From NCBI GenBank assembly GCA_033961575.1, contig CM066737.1, forward strand, positions 65,492,771-65,556,770: 64,000 nt of DNA. Direction: 5' to 3'. Of this stretch, positions 35,389-46,355 are shown one piece after another. Source of the DNA: Aselliscus stoliczkanus. Its lineage: Eukaryota; Chordata; Mammalia; Chiroptera; Hipposideridae. Positions within the stretch are counted from its first letter, which is position 1. Each line of letters opens with the position of its first letter. Below the pieces are notes generated by a model that worked only from the letters and a program-made list of their open reading frames with translations, had not been told where the DNA came from and did not search any database. Both the position numbers and the translations under genes were made by a program.

Positions 35389-36430
35389 ATCAAACAATAC
35401 GGTCAATGTTTACATTAAAAAATTTATTACATTAAAAGACACATTCTCATTAAACCCCCTCAAAATACTCCCTCTCACTTTGAACACACTTATCCCATCC
35501 TTGTTGTCACTTTCTGAAGCAGTTCTGGAAGCCCTCTGTCATGAGTGTCTTTAGTTGCACTGTCGTGGCTGCCTCGATGTTCTGAATCACTTTGACTTTG
35601 GGAAAGAGCAGATGTTGCACTGTGCCAGATCTGGTGAATAAGGTGGATGAGAACACACTGTAATGGTTTTTTTTGGTTGGTTTTTTTTTGTGTGTGTTTT
35701 TTTTAGGTCAGTGTCACTGGCCTTCATATGTGGGACCCGAACCAGGGCTGCTGGCTTCCCAAGCCAGCGCTTAACCACCGCGCCACTCGGTGGGCCCTGT
35801 AATGTTTTTATTTGACAGAAATTGCCATATACCAGAAGCAATGTGTGACACAGAGTGTTGTCATGATGGAGGATAATTTACGGCACACTTTAAAACACAC
35901 CTTCTCTCAACCATAGCTCACACCCAACTGACTGCACCGAACAAGTGGAAACTTGTCACATACTGTTCCTAAGGTTTGATGCGCCACTACTTGTATTGAA
36001 GACCCCTGCCTTTCCATTGGATGGCACGCAGCAGCGGCATTCTCTGTATTTCATCATCACATCGGAAAGGCTCCGTGTCACACGTCGCTTCTGGTATGGG
36101 AATTTTTGTCACATAAAAACAGTAAGGTGTCTCCTCATCCATCTTATTCATCGGATCTGGCACCATGCAACTTCTGGCTCTTCCCCAAAGTCAAAATGAC
36201 CATGAAAGGGAAGCGTTTTGAATTGATTCAGGACATTGAGGCATCCAGGGCAGCACAACTAAAGTCATTCACAAATGAGGACTTCTAGAACTGCTTCACT
36301 AAGTGTCAAGAATGATGGGATAAGTGTGTTCAAAGCAAGAGGAAGCATTTTGAGGGTGATTAAGGAGAATGTGTCATTAAATGTAATAAATATTTTTAAT
36401 TTAAACATTCACATTTTTAGATCATACCTC
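35389..36430 (+). mobile_element. Foldback mariner family M2, near-complete copy
   Basis: Both arms are present. The left arm (35389-35870) is the antisense of the transposase C-terminal region. The right arm (36090-36430) carries the same region in sense, including a YSSDLAPCNFWLFPKVK frame at 36106-36288. A ~220-bp spacer lies between them. Termini 'atcaaacaatacggtcaatg' and 'aacattcacatttttagatc' are inverted. A SINE sits in the left arm. No intact transposase. Confidence 0.85.
35658..35804 (-). mobile_element. tRNA SINE in the mariner left arm, minus strand
   Basis: Short SINE with T/GT-rich tail at 35666-35706 and head at about 35790. TSD core CTGTAATG at 35658-35665 and 35797-35804, followed by T runs on both sides. 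Confidence 0.88.
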
Positions 36431-36604
36431 ATACATAGTCACGGGATATAAAGTACAGCTTAGGAGAATATAGTCAACGGTATTGTAACAGCTATATATG
36501 ATGTCAGATGGGTAGTAGACTTGTGGTTATCACTTTGTGAGGTGTGTAAATATCTAATCATGATGTTGTTTTTTTACACCCGAAACTCATAATAAAAAAA
36601 AAAA
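36431..36604 (+). mobile_element. L1 3'UTR fragment
   Basis: 'acatagtcacgggatataaa', 'atgatgtcagatgggtagta', 'cacccgaaactcataataaa' plus A's. A short 5'-truncated L1 of an older subfamily, starting where the mariner ends. Confidence 0.7.
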
Positions 36605-37465
36605 TATTCGTGAGCTTGCAAGTACAGTAAAATCCCAGAACCCTCATAGTACTTATTATTTTTAAATAATTTGCATCATTTAAATATTTATACATTTAGC
36701 ATTTGATTCATATGGGCACACATCATGTTGTTTACAAATATGGTGAACATTAAAAAATCATCACTTTGCTTTGATTCTTTATAGTATAATATGATTTGGC
36801 TACTTAGGGGAACAAATATTTTACATGAATGTGAAGTTTTCCAAATTTTTGTGTACGTAGTTTATTCTCCAAAATAATGTTAAACCACATTTTGTTAAAC
36901 CACAAAGTTACACTAAAGCAAAACTTTTTGCTTACAAAATGCCATTTTCACTTCAGCAATGCACATACTAAAATTAATACGATAAAAGATTAAGAAGGTC
37001 ACTACTAAAGGAAGACATGAACATTAATGAAATATTACATATTTAAGGGAAGAAAACAAATAACAGAATTGAGGTGACTAATACAAAAAGACAAGAATGA
37101 AGAGAAAAAGGAAGGTGAAATGGTTGGGGGTAAATATAAAACTATTAATAAGGCAGTAAATAGAAGCTAAATATATCAATAATCACTTTGAATGTAATTG
37201 ATAATATAATTAAAATACTAAAGTTGTTAGAGTAGGTTCAAAAATATATATTCTTTTAATGGAAATCAAAGAACTCTTATTAAATATAAGGACACAGATG
37301 TCTGAAAATAAAAACAATGGTGAACAAAATACTATGTAAGCAGTAATTAAAAGAAAAATTGGAATGGCTATAATAATGTAAGATAAAAAGACTTTATGGT
37401 AAGACACTTCACTGGAGGAATAAATGGACATTGCATAATAATAAAAAGTCAGTCCAAAATTCCAC
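36605..37465. other. AT-rich, no firm assignment
   Basis: Very AT-rich. 36960-37465 may be old LINE sequence, but I cannot align it. No gene. Confidence 0.4.
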
Positions 37466-37469
37466 TTTT

Positions 37470-37855
37470 GAGGGATATTCTGCAAATACCTGACCGTTAT
37501 TCCTCACAACAGTCAAATTCATCAAAAACAAGAAAAGTCTGAGAAACTATCATAGCCAAAAGGAGTCTAAGGAGATGTGATGACTAATGTAAGGTGGTAT
37601 CCTGAATGGGACACTAGAACAGAAGAAGTACATAGGGGGAAAGACTAAGAAAACATGAATATACTACAATATTTAGTTAATAATAATATAAATTATTAAT
37701 AACAATAGTATCAATATAGGTTCATTAATTATAAGAAATGTACCATACTAAGTTTTTCATAATAGGATAACCTAAATGTGGGAATTCTCTGTACTATCTT
37801 TTCAATTTTCCTGTTAATTTAAATTATTCTAAAATAAAAATTTTATTGAAAAAAA
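37470..37855 (+). mobile_element. Old LINE-like 3' end
   Basis: 'agaaaagtctgagaaactat', 'ggagatgtgatgactaatgt', 'gaatgggacactagaacaga' and 'ctctgtactatcttttcaat' ending 'attattctaaaataaaaatt' follow a well-known old mammalian L1-type 3' end. Subfamily not named. Confidence 0.5.
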
Positions 37856-37955
37856 TGATAAATAACTCATACCCAGCATTTAAATAAAACTACTAAAAAT
37901 CTGTAAAGAAAAATCAGACAATCCAGAGGGAAAATGAACAAAATATTGGAATGTA

Positions 37956-38110
37956 CAGTAAAACCTTGGATTATGAGTAAAGTGGTTTGTGAGTGTTCCT
38001 CAAGACGAGCAAACATTTCTAATAGATTTTAACATGGTGAATGAGCAATTTCTTGCAATACGAGTGGTATGTTTCTGGATCAAATTATGCTTACAAACCA
38101 GGTATTACTG
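37956..38110. mobile_element. 155-bp Tc1/pogo-type MITE
   Basis: TA-flanked (37954-37955, 38111-38112). Inverted ends 'cagtaaaaccttgg' and 'ccaggtattactg'. Contains 'gtgagtgttcctcaagacga' and 'cttgcaatacgagtggtatg'. Too short to encode anything. Confidence 0.75.
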
Positions 38111-38164
38111 TACTTCACAAAGAGGATACCCAAGGTGGGGAAAAACATATAAAAACTTTCCCTA

Positions 38165-38465
38165 TTTCATTACCATTTCAGTTTATGTAAATCAAAATCA
38201 CAATGTGATACCATTATATACCCACTGGAATGGATAAAATGAAAAAGAGAGACAATAGCAACTATTTGCAGGGGTTGGAGCAACTAGAGCTTCAATTTAC
38301 TGCCATAGAAGGGTAAATTGGCACAATCACTCTGGAAAATGTTCAGTAAAACTGAACATACACATACTCTATAATGCAATAATTCTACTCCTAGTTATAT
38401 ACCATCAGAAATGTTTCCATAAATTTACCAAAGACTATTTGTAATAACCCAAATGGAAACAATAC
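38165..38465 (+). mobile_element. Old L1 ORF2 end fragment
   Basis: 'aaatcaaaatcacaatgtga', 'tggcacaatcactctggaaa' and 'tgcaataattctactcctag' match decayed L1 ORF2 C-terminal text. Confidence 0.65.
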
Positions 38466-40930
38466 TTTGGTTCCGATTTTCAGAGCACCCAACTTTGGTT
38501 ACAGAGCCTGCCTGAGCTATCTTAGTCCTGGTATTTTTTCCTGTTTACAACATCTGTTTAACCCTGGATTTTCATTATTGTGTCCCTGAACCCAGCCTAG
38601 GAACTTTCCCTTAACCCAAATGAAAAGTTCCTTAAAAGATAAGCTGGGGAATCCTTCCAGCTAAATCAGAGAACTTAACTTGAAATACTGCTGAAAGAAA
38701 TGGATTCAGGAGATTTCTGCAACTAAGTAGGGAACCAGCACCATGGATGACATCAGAAGTGAAGACAAAACAAATACACATCTTGTCTGCTTTAGAGAAA
38801 CTTTATGTGAGGCTAGGAATGTAGGCTCATCATTTGCTTTCACACTTTTTGTAGGCACCGCTTCAAAAAGAGCAATAAAAATAATAAAAGTTTAACACCA
38901 CATAATGAAATATAATGTCATGCATTCACTCCACATATTCTTGGCTATAATTTTCCTAAGTAACACATCATGAATGCAAATGAAACATTTTAATTTATAA
39001 TGAAGTGGTAAACAGTAAATAGCACATTTATGATCATGCTTTGTGGGACCTAACATGGAAAAAGAATGGAAAGAAGAAAAAGTTCTCCATTGCTTACTAC
39101 GGTGTCTGACATACAGTATGTGATTAAGAAATAGATACTGAAAAAAGAGGACTGAAAGTAACCCCTACCTCTTTGTAAAAGATGAGAAGAGGTGACACCC
39201 CTTGTGAAAGAGCTTTTTTGTGTGTGAACAGACTGCTGAGAGCAGCTGATGCCTAGTCTTTTCAAGGTACTGTATGTTCTTTTGGAGAGACAAATCAAAT
39301 ATTTATAAAATGGGACTCTGCCTACTCCCTGTAAAGGATGATTAAACACAAACTCCCTCTTTTCAAGGTGTAATGTTATATAATTGTCAAAAACTTCTGC
39401 AACTGTAATTTATAATTCATATTTAAATTTTACTGGTAAACCAGTGGAAGTGACTTTAAAAAATACCAAAATGTTTGTTAGGGCCATGAATGAATTTCTT
39501 CCTTCCTAGAAAATATGTCAATGATAAAAGGTCAAATTTAATATTGACCAGTATACAGTTAATTTTCTTTTGCTTTTAGAGGCTATAACAATGAATTTAT
39601 CTGAAAACATAGATTGAGAATATATTAATCACATCTTTTTTTTAAATCCATAGAATAATTTTGGGAGAGAGTTACTCATTTTCTTCTCACTAGTAATACA
39701 AGATTAATTATAAATCTGAAAAATCAGTATGCTTATTTGTTCCTGTGGTTGACCATATTCATTAGAAATATCCATGCCAAAAGGAATTCTCTTCTAGGGA
39801 GCATATTTATATTGGACTCAGTGATACATTCTTTAGTCAGTGATTTTATTTTATGTATGTGTTATTCTTTAACTGCAACTCAAATGTGCATTATATCCAT
39901 TGTCAATAGGTAGCAATTACTTGACTGCCAAGTTTATTGTAGTAGCATCTAAAATGCAAAAGAGATTAAATCATAAATTCATCTGTTCCCTAGAACCCAG
40001 TGAACCATAAAAATCTTGCAAAGTTTGCTGAAAACCTGCCAGACATCAACATTTAGAATTAAGTTTGACATTTCTGGCCTTTACTCATTAAATTTCTGGC
40101 CATGCATTTCAAATGGTATATACAGTGAGTCATTTGTGAAGTATCAAGCAAAATATAAAGTCTGTAACAGTCTTCTAAAGTAAAGAAAATTCAATCTCCC
40201 ATGGAAAGGAATAAAACAGGATGGCCCAAAAATAGACAAAAGAGAATAGAGCCCACAATACAGATTGTAATTAATTTGGTGCTCTGCCAAGTTCAGTGAA
40301 AGAACCGATAGGGAAATATCAAAAATCTCTTAAGTAAAGATAAACATATAATAGATAGGGCTTTATTCTAAAAGACACATTAGATACCTTAATTTAGTTT
40401 CAAAAGGAAAAATGTAAATTGTGATTGTATCTTTCTTCTTCTCTATTTTTCAACTTCCAGTATCATTTATTTTTCCTAGACTCAGGATACAATTAATTGT
40501 AGCAAGACAGTGCTCAATACTCTTGAAGCTTTATTTTAGGTTCTTTGAACTACCTCAGTATTGGTAAAAGTGAGAATTCACATTCCAGTAACTGGAAAAC
40601 TAAAATTTGACATACCGACAAATTTACTTAATATTGACATAACTCTACAAAATTTTATATACAACATGTGGACCATTTTTACAGAATTTGGCCTTTGTAA
40701 ACTAGCTTACACATCAACAAAGCTCCTCTTTGTTTATCTATCCTAAGCTATGAAGTGATGCACCATCAGATCCCCTCCCATAGCTTTTTACTATGTAAAC
40801 AGATGATTCCTCTCCTTGAGACAAGGTGAAAAAACCCAAAGTTCACACCCAGAAAAAAACGTTAACTGAAAATTATCAAAATCTGAAGTGTCTAATAGGA
40901 AGTTACAGTGTTGACCAAAAGAACACACAG
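38466..40930. other. 2.5 kb without recognised features
   Basis: The longest quiet stretch of the window. No repeat that I can name, no simple repeat and no convincing frame; the 99-codon minus frame at 39050-39349 and the 61-codon plus frame at 40561-40746 have no family signals. It could contain unique or conserved noncoding DNA. Confidence 0.5.
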
Positions 40931-40934
40931 GTTT

Positions 40935-42638
40935 CTCATTAAACTTTATTTTAATGGGTCTCAAAATTCCATGATAGATTTTTGTTCAAGCTGTTTCCAT
41001 TAAAAAGTACTGATTTCAAAAAGTAGTGACTTAAGAACTGCCACATGCTAAAAACAAATGATCCACAAAGTTCCTCCTTTCCTTCTGAAGGTTTTACAAT
41101 GCATTATAATCATAACCAGTCTTTTACTACTAAACTTAAATGGCCAATTGAGACAAATAGTTCTGAGGACATTCTTCCACCACTGATTAAGATAGGGGTG
41201 GTAGGTATTGGAGATAGTACTCATTTAGCCTTCTGAGCTTTCTGGGCAGACTTGGTGACCTTGCCAGCTCCAACTGCCTTCTTGTCTGCTGCTTTGATGA
41301 CACCCACGGAACTGTCTGTCTCATATCATGAATAGCACAACAGCCCAGAGGAGGGTAGTCAGAGAAGCTCTCAACACAAGTGGGCTTGCCAGGAACTATA
41401 TCAGCGATGGCAGCATCACCAGGTTTCAAAACCTTCAGGCCAACTTCCAGCTTATTCCCTGAATGATGATCAATCTTCTCCTTCAGCTCAGCAAATTTGC
41501 AAGCAATGTGAGCTGTGTGACAATCAAGTACAGGTGTTACCTGGCACTGATTTGGCCTGGATGGTTCAGGATAATCACCTGAGCCATGAAGCCAGCTGCT
41601 GCCATTGGTGGGTCATTTTTGCTGTCACCAGCTACATTGCCACAATGAACATCTTTGACACATTCTTGACATTGAAGCCCATGTTGTCCCCAGGAAGAGC
41701 TTCACTCTAAGCTTCATGATGCATTTCAACAGACTTTAGTTCAACTGTAACATTGACTGGAACAAAGGTGACTGCCATGCTGAGTTTGAGACAGTATCAA
41801 TACCACCAATTTTGTAGACACCCTGGAGGGGCAGACACAAAGATTTGTCAGTTGGATGAGTTGGAGGCAGGACACAATCCAGAACTTCAAGCAGCATATT
41901 TCCAACTGGCATTGCCATTTTTACGGGTGACTTTCCATCCCTTGAACCCAGGCATGTTACCACTTGGCTCCAGCATGTTGTCACCATTCCAACCAGAAAT
42001 TGGCACAAATGCTACTGTGTTAGGGTTGTAGCCAATTTTCTTAATGTAGCTGCTGACTTCCTTAATTTTCTCATATCTCTTCTGGCTGTAAGGCGGTTCA
42101 GTGGAATCCATTTTGTTAACACCCACAATTAGTTGTTTAACCCCCAGTGTGTAAGCCAGAAGGGCTGCTCATGGGTCTGCCCATTCTTGGAGACACCTGC
42201 TTCAAATTCACCAACACCAGCAGCAACAATCAGGACAGCATAGTCAGCCTGAGATGTGCCTGTAATCATGTTTTTGATAAAGTCTCTGTGTCCTGGGGCA
42301 TGCATGATGGTCACATAATACTTGCTGGTCCTGAATTTCCACAGGGAGATATCAATGGTGGTCCCACGCTCACGTCCAGCTTTCAGTTTATCCAAGACCC
42401 AGCATACTGGAAGGAGCCCTTTCCCATCTCATCAGCCTCCTTCTCAAATTTTTCGATGGTTCTTTTGTCGATCCCACCACATTTATACAGCAGATAACCA
42501 GTAGTGGTAGACTTGCTGGAATCTATATGTCCATTGACAACGATGTTGATGTGTACCTTTTCCTTTCCCATTTTGGGTTAGACTTGGTGGTGGTTTTCAC
42601 TACACCTGTGTTCTGGCAGCAAACCTGTTGTGAAAAAG
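40935..42638 (-). pseudogene. EEF1A1: EEF1A1 processed pseudogene (full-length mRNA copy)
   Basis: Minus-strand, intronless copy of the elongation factor eEF1A mRNA. The start codon is at 42571 (reads [20 protein letters not shown]; the P-loop GHVDSGKST is altered). Later pieces: [20 protein letters not shown] (about 42320), [16 protein letters not shown] (about 42110), [13 protein letters not shown], and the C-terminal SFSDYPPLG near 41370. The stop is at 41221-41223. The span is about 38 nt shorter than the normal coding length, and at least four frame changes and stops break it. The 5' end reaches the usual TOP-type start (CTTTTTC-like, 42632-42638). The 3'UTR is complete to 40935. No poly(A) and no clear TSD remain. 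Confidence 0.95.
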
Positions 42639-42741
42639 TTATGACTCCATCTTTCTGTCATTAACTCTTTTTCTCTTTGTGGAATAAAAAACAATTTGAA
42701 ATGAAGGATATACTATTGTAATTAAACCTAATATTTACATT
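42639..42741. other. Short unassigned spacer
   Basis: AT-rich sequence between the EEF1A1 retrocopy and the HAL1-like element. Confidence 0.5.
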
Positions 42742-43436
42742 AAGAAAGCAGTTCTGGGGACTTCCGGTAAAATGGCGCAATAGACAGACGCTGTGCTAAC
42801 TGCCTCCCAGGATCACACCAAAATTACAAGCAAATTATACAGCATTCAACCCTGGAGGTCCCCGGAGCACTAGATGAACAGAACCACTAAACAAAGAACT
42901 TAAAGAGGAAGCCACGTCGGGTCTGGTAGGTTGGGCGGAGACGAGAGAGGGCGAGCCCCGTGAGGGAAGCCCCAACCGTGGGAAGCTTCTCTGGCTGGGG
43001 GAGAGACCCTCCGGCTGCACTCCAAACTCACCAGCCCAGAGTTCCTTTGCCAGGAAGAGGAGTTCTAATATAGCCGGCAGTAAATTAGTGAGGACTGTCT
43101 TTGCTCAGCTCGATGAGGCTAAGAGCGGTCGGAGAGTCAGTGGGGCCGGCGCCCAGGCTTGCTCGCCGGTGAGCACTTACCTGGTTCCTGGTGGAGGGAG
43201 TGGCTGTGTGAGCCGGGAGCCTGCGGGACGGACTGAACTGAGCACCTCTGGTGCAAAGGATGGAGGTTTTTGAACTGTTGTTCTCGTGGTGTGGAGCCTG
43301 CACGTGAGTGGTGTAGGGAGGACGCCATTTTGTCGGGCTTGGGCCCTCCCACAAAGGATCAGGTCCGAGACCTAATTGGTCTGGTGGAATTGGCGCAGAA
43401 GTCCGTGTATGCGTGCATGAGTGCGCCTGCGGCCTT

Positions 43437-43700
43437 GGATCCCCACCCTCTGCCCGGCTTATACTGCGTTGCCAGGGAAACGCAGGGCAGGTGCCCTCTG
43501 GCTCCAACAGGCTGCTCACTGAGACCTGGGAGTGCAGGAGCCACCTCGGATCCCCATCCTCCACTCGGCTTGTGCTGCGTTGCCAGGGAAACACCTAGTG
43601 GGAGTGATCTGGCTCCAAAAAGCTACTCACTGAGACGCAGGAGTGCGCAAGCCGCCTCAGTCCCCGCTCTCCGCACTGCGCTTGCAGAGTTGCCAGGCTG
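43437..43700 (+). repeat. Tandem ~111-bp monomers in the HAL1-like 5'UTR
   Basis: Units start at about 43437, 43548 and 43658 (third partial). Each begins near TCCCC, contains 'gcgttgccagggaaac' (units 1 and 2; the third has 'agagttgccagg') and 'ctgctcactgagac'-type text. Spacing is 111 and about 110 bp. The units are GC-rich with many CpG. Tandem 5'UTR monomers act as promoters in mouse L1; the same role here is inference. Confidence 0.8.
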
Positions 43701-43891
43701 GTGATTGGTTGTTGGGCTGCTCGGCCAGATCGACTAGCAGCTGATTGGGACAGGCTGAGACTGGGAGTTTTCCTGGGAGTGTTGGCCTGTGAGCTGTGTG
43801 CCTGCGTGATCCAGCCAGGGCTCTCCTGGTGATCTATCTAATACATCAAAGCAATCCCAGAGCAACAGCCAGAATGGGGAAATAAAGAAAC

Positions 43892-44747
43892 ATGACACAA
43901 GTAAAAGATCAGAAGAAACCTCCAGAAATGGAACCAAATGAAACAGAGGGATCCAACCTTTCAGAGACAGAGTTTAGAACACTGATGATAAGAATGTTTA
44001 AGGAACTTAGCGAGGACATAAAGAAGGATAGAGAAACCATAAAAAAAACCCAGTTAGAACTAAAGAACACAATAACTGAAATGAAGAACACACTCGAAGG
44101 AATCACCAGTAGAGCAGATGAAGCAGAGGAGCAGATCAGCGATTTGGAAGATAAAATAGCTGAACTCACCCAGTTGGCACAGCAAAAAGACCAAAGAATA
44201 AAAAACAGTGAAAATAGTTTAAGAGCCCTATGGGACAAGGTGAAGCGCAACCAACTTTCGAATCATAGGGATACCAGAAGGAGAAGAGAAGAAGCAAGGG
44301 GTTGAGAATATATTTGAAAAAATAATGATTGAAAACTTCCCTACCCTGGTGAACGAAATCAACATACATGCCCAGGAAGTGCAGAGGGTTCCAAACAAGC
44401 TGAACCCAAACAGGTCCACACCAAGACACATCATAGTTAAAATGGCAAAGCTTAAAGACAGAAACAGAATCCTAGAGGCTGCAAGAGAAAGACAGCAGCT
44501 TACATACAAAGGAACTCCTGTTAGACTAACAGCTGACTTGTCTACAGAAACTCTGCAGGCCAGAAGGGAGTGGCAGGAGATACTCAAAGTGACCCAAAAT
44601 AAAGGCCTACAACCAAGATTGCTCTACCCAGCACGGCTATCACTTAAAATTGAAGGAGAAATAAAGAGCTTCTCAGAAAAGAATAAGCTTAAGGAATTCA
44701 TTACCACCAAGCCAGCATTGCAAGAAATGTTCAAAGGGCTTTTGTAA
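43892..44747 (+). pseudogene. L1-type ORF1 (RNA-binding chaperone), one frameshift
   Basis: 284 codons if a single 1-nt insertion is discounted. Frame 1 runs 43892-44305. Frame 2 is open through the join at about 44251 (an extra C in 'cgcaaccaactttcg') to the TAA at 44745-44747. N-terminal coiled coil, roughly residues 40-105, with heptads (ITSRADEAEEQISDLEDKIA). RRM-like middle (FRIIGIPEGEE, in the shifted frame). C-terminal domain with RHIIVKMAKLKDRNRILEAA and TADLSTETLQARREW, ending LQEMFKGLL. ORF1p trimerises and binds the element RNA. The frameshift cuts the frame between coiled coil and RRM. Confidence 0.88.
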
Positions 44748-44819
44748 ACAAAAGAAAGGGGTAAACAAGCTAACCCAGAGAGACAATTTAAGAAGATTGA
44801 AGTCGTATCAAGCAGATAT

Positions 44820-45250
44820 AAAGGAAAAACTGATGGTTGCTGGCTGGGAGGGAGTGGGGAAGAGGGAGAGGGGGAAGGTTTTGGACAGTGTATGTGGGAC
44901 TACAATGTTGCCGCAGGGATATGGGGGCAGTTCTGGGAATGTAACTGATAATGTTGTGAAGAGACTATTATGTTGCGAGAAATAAGTCAGTCGGAGAAGG
45001 ACAGGTACCATGTGATCTCACTTGTATGTGGAGTCTGAAGAGCTGAGTGAACAATCAAAGTAAACAGACTCGTAGATGTAGAGGAAATACTGAGGGTTGC
45101 TAGTTGGGCGGGGGTGGGGTTGGTGGGGAAGGGGAAGGGATTAGACAGCATAAATAGACAACTACAATATTGCCACAGGGATATGAAACACAGTTCGGGG
45201 AATATAATAATGTTGTAAAATGTTGTAGCATGTCAGATAGTCACATGTCT
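44820..45250 (+). repeat. Duplicated 3'UTR segment in the HAL1-like element
   Basis: 44820-44985 ('actgatggttgctggctggg', 'tgttgccgcagggatatggg') repeats at 45080-45245 ('actgagggttgctagttggg', 'tattgccacagggatatgaa'), offset 260 bp. The last ORF2 codons lie between the copies. Confidence 0.8.
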
Positions 45251-45546
45251 TGTTAGGGAGACCACTTCATGGATGGAGTAGAGGCTTGATCACTGCACTC
45301 TACACCTGAAGCTGATGTTGTATAGTATTGTATTTCAACTGCAACTGAATATGTGGATGGTCACGGGATGTGGAGTATACTGTGGAGGGGAGTCAGGGGA
45401 GTTGTGATGGATGTGTGTGATATGGGGGGGAGTGGGGTGGCGAACTGGGGGAGGGGGGTTTTCACTTTGGGGCATAAAGAATATAACTATTGCGTTGTGT
45501 TGTACACCTGAAACTAATAAATAAAAAAAGAAAGAAAGCAGTTCTG

Positions 45547-46321
45547 TATATTTAAATGTATTATTTATTTGTTTCTTTATTACATACAGTATAATAATAT
45601 ATAATTTAATAAATATGTATTATATCTATTATATCACATTTAAGAATTTACATATTCGTTTTATATTTATATAGGATTTTCCCCCTCAAAATCCAGGTTC
45701 ATTTTGTTGTGCTAGTATCATTAATTATGAAAAAAGTAAATGTGTTTAGTAATTGAATACGTCAGAAAGCACTTTTTTTCCAGATCATAATTTATTGCTG
45801 ATGTCATTAAATGTCATAGATTAAAATAATGTCAATTCACTTGACAATCCTGTGAGGAAAATAAGCTTAATTCTGAATTGAACTTTTCTCTGGCAAAGAA
45901 AATGTTCTTTTACATGAGGTAAAAGTAAAATATAATAATAATAAATGTGCGTTTATTTTTATTCCCTTACCCTAAAATAGCAGCAACTGCCATAACTACC
46001 ACCACCGCCACCACAGATACAAAAAAGGTAACTAGAAGTTGATCCTTCCATTGTAGTTAAGGTGGGTGTTATGTGCTTATTTATTATTTCCTAGATTTGG
46101 AAGGTTGTCTCCAGGTAGACACACACTCAAAGGTTTTGGGAAGGGCCTCCAGTTGACCACTATGAAAATGCAGCTCTAATGGGGAGGCATACATAATTTT
46201 CATTTCCCCAGTTTAAGTATAAGCTTTAGAGAAGATATCAAAAATGAAAATGTCTAATGAAGGAAGTTTATGCTTTGGAAATGTGTGTCACTCAGTGACA
46301 AGGGATAAGGTAAACTTACTA

Positions 46322-46355
<34 letters not shown>

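Larger units (their letters stand above)
42742..45546 (+). mobile_element. Full-length half-L1 (HAL1-like): 5'UTR, ORF1, 3'UTR, almost no ORF2
   Basis: A 2775-bp element (42757-45531) between perfect TSD copies AAGAAAGCAGTTCTG (42742-42756, 45532-45546). It starts 'gggacttccggtaaaatggc', like an L1 5' end. It has a GC-rich 5'UTR of about 1.1 kb with tandem ~111-bp monomers, ORF1 at 43892-44747, a first 3'UTR segment, a remnant of the last ~25 ORF2 codons (44975-45055), and a second 3'UTR ending with A-rich tail. Endonuclease, RT and cysteine domains are all absent. In the literature, ORF1-only L1 derivatives are called HAL1 and depend on L1 enzymes in trans. The presence of both ends shows it was copied in this form or nearly so, not just truncated in place. 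Confidence 0.85.

Noticed and set aside
38466..40930. Hidden coding exons in the quiet stretch
   Set aside because: No frame with family similarity and no convincing splice-bounded open segment seen; left as unassigned.
42129..42571. Functional EEF1A-like GTPase
   Set aside because: Altered P-loop, multiple frameshifts and stops; processed pseudogene.
43085..43704. Long GC-rich frames on both strands as a CpG-island gene
   Set aside because: They fall in the 5'UTR monomers of the HAL1-like element and conflict with each other.
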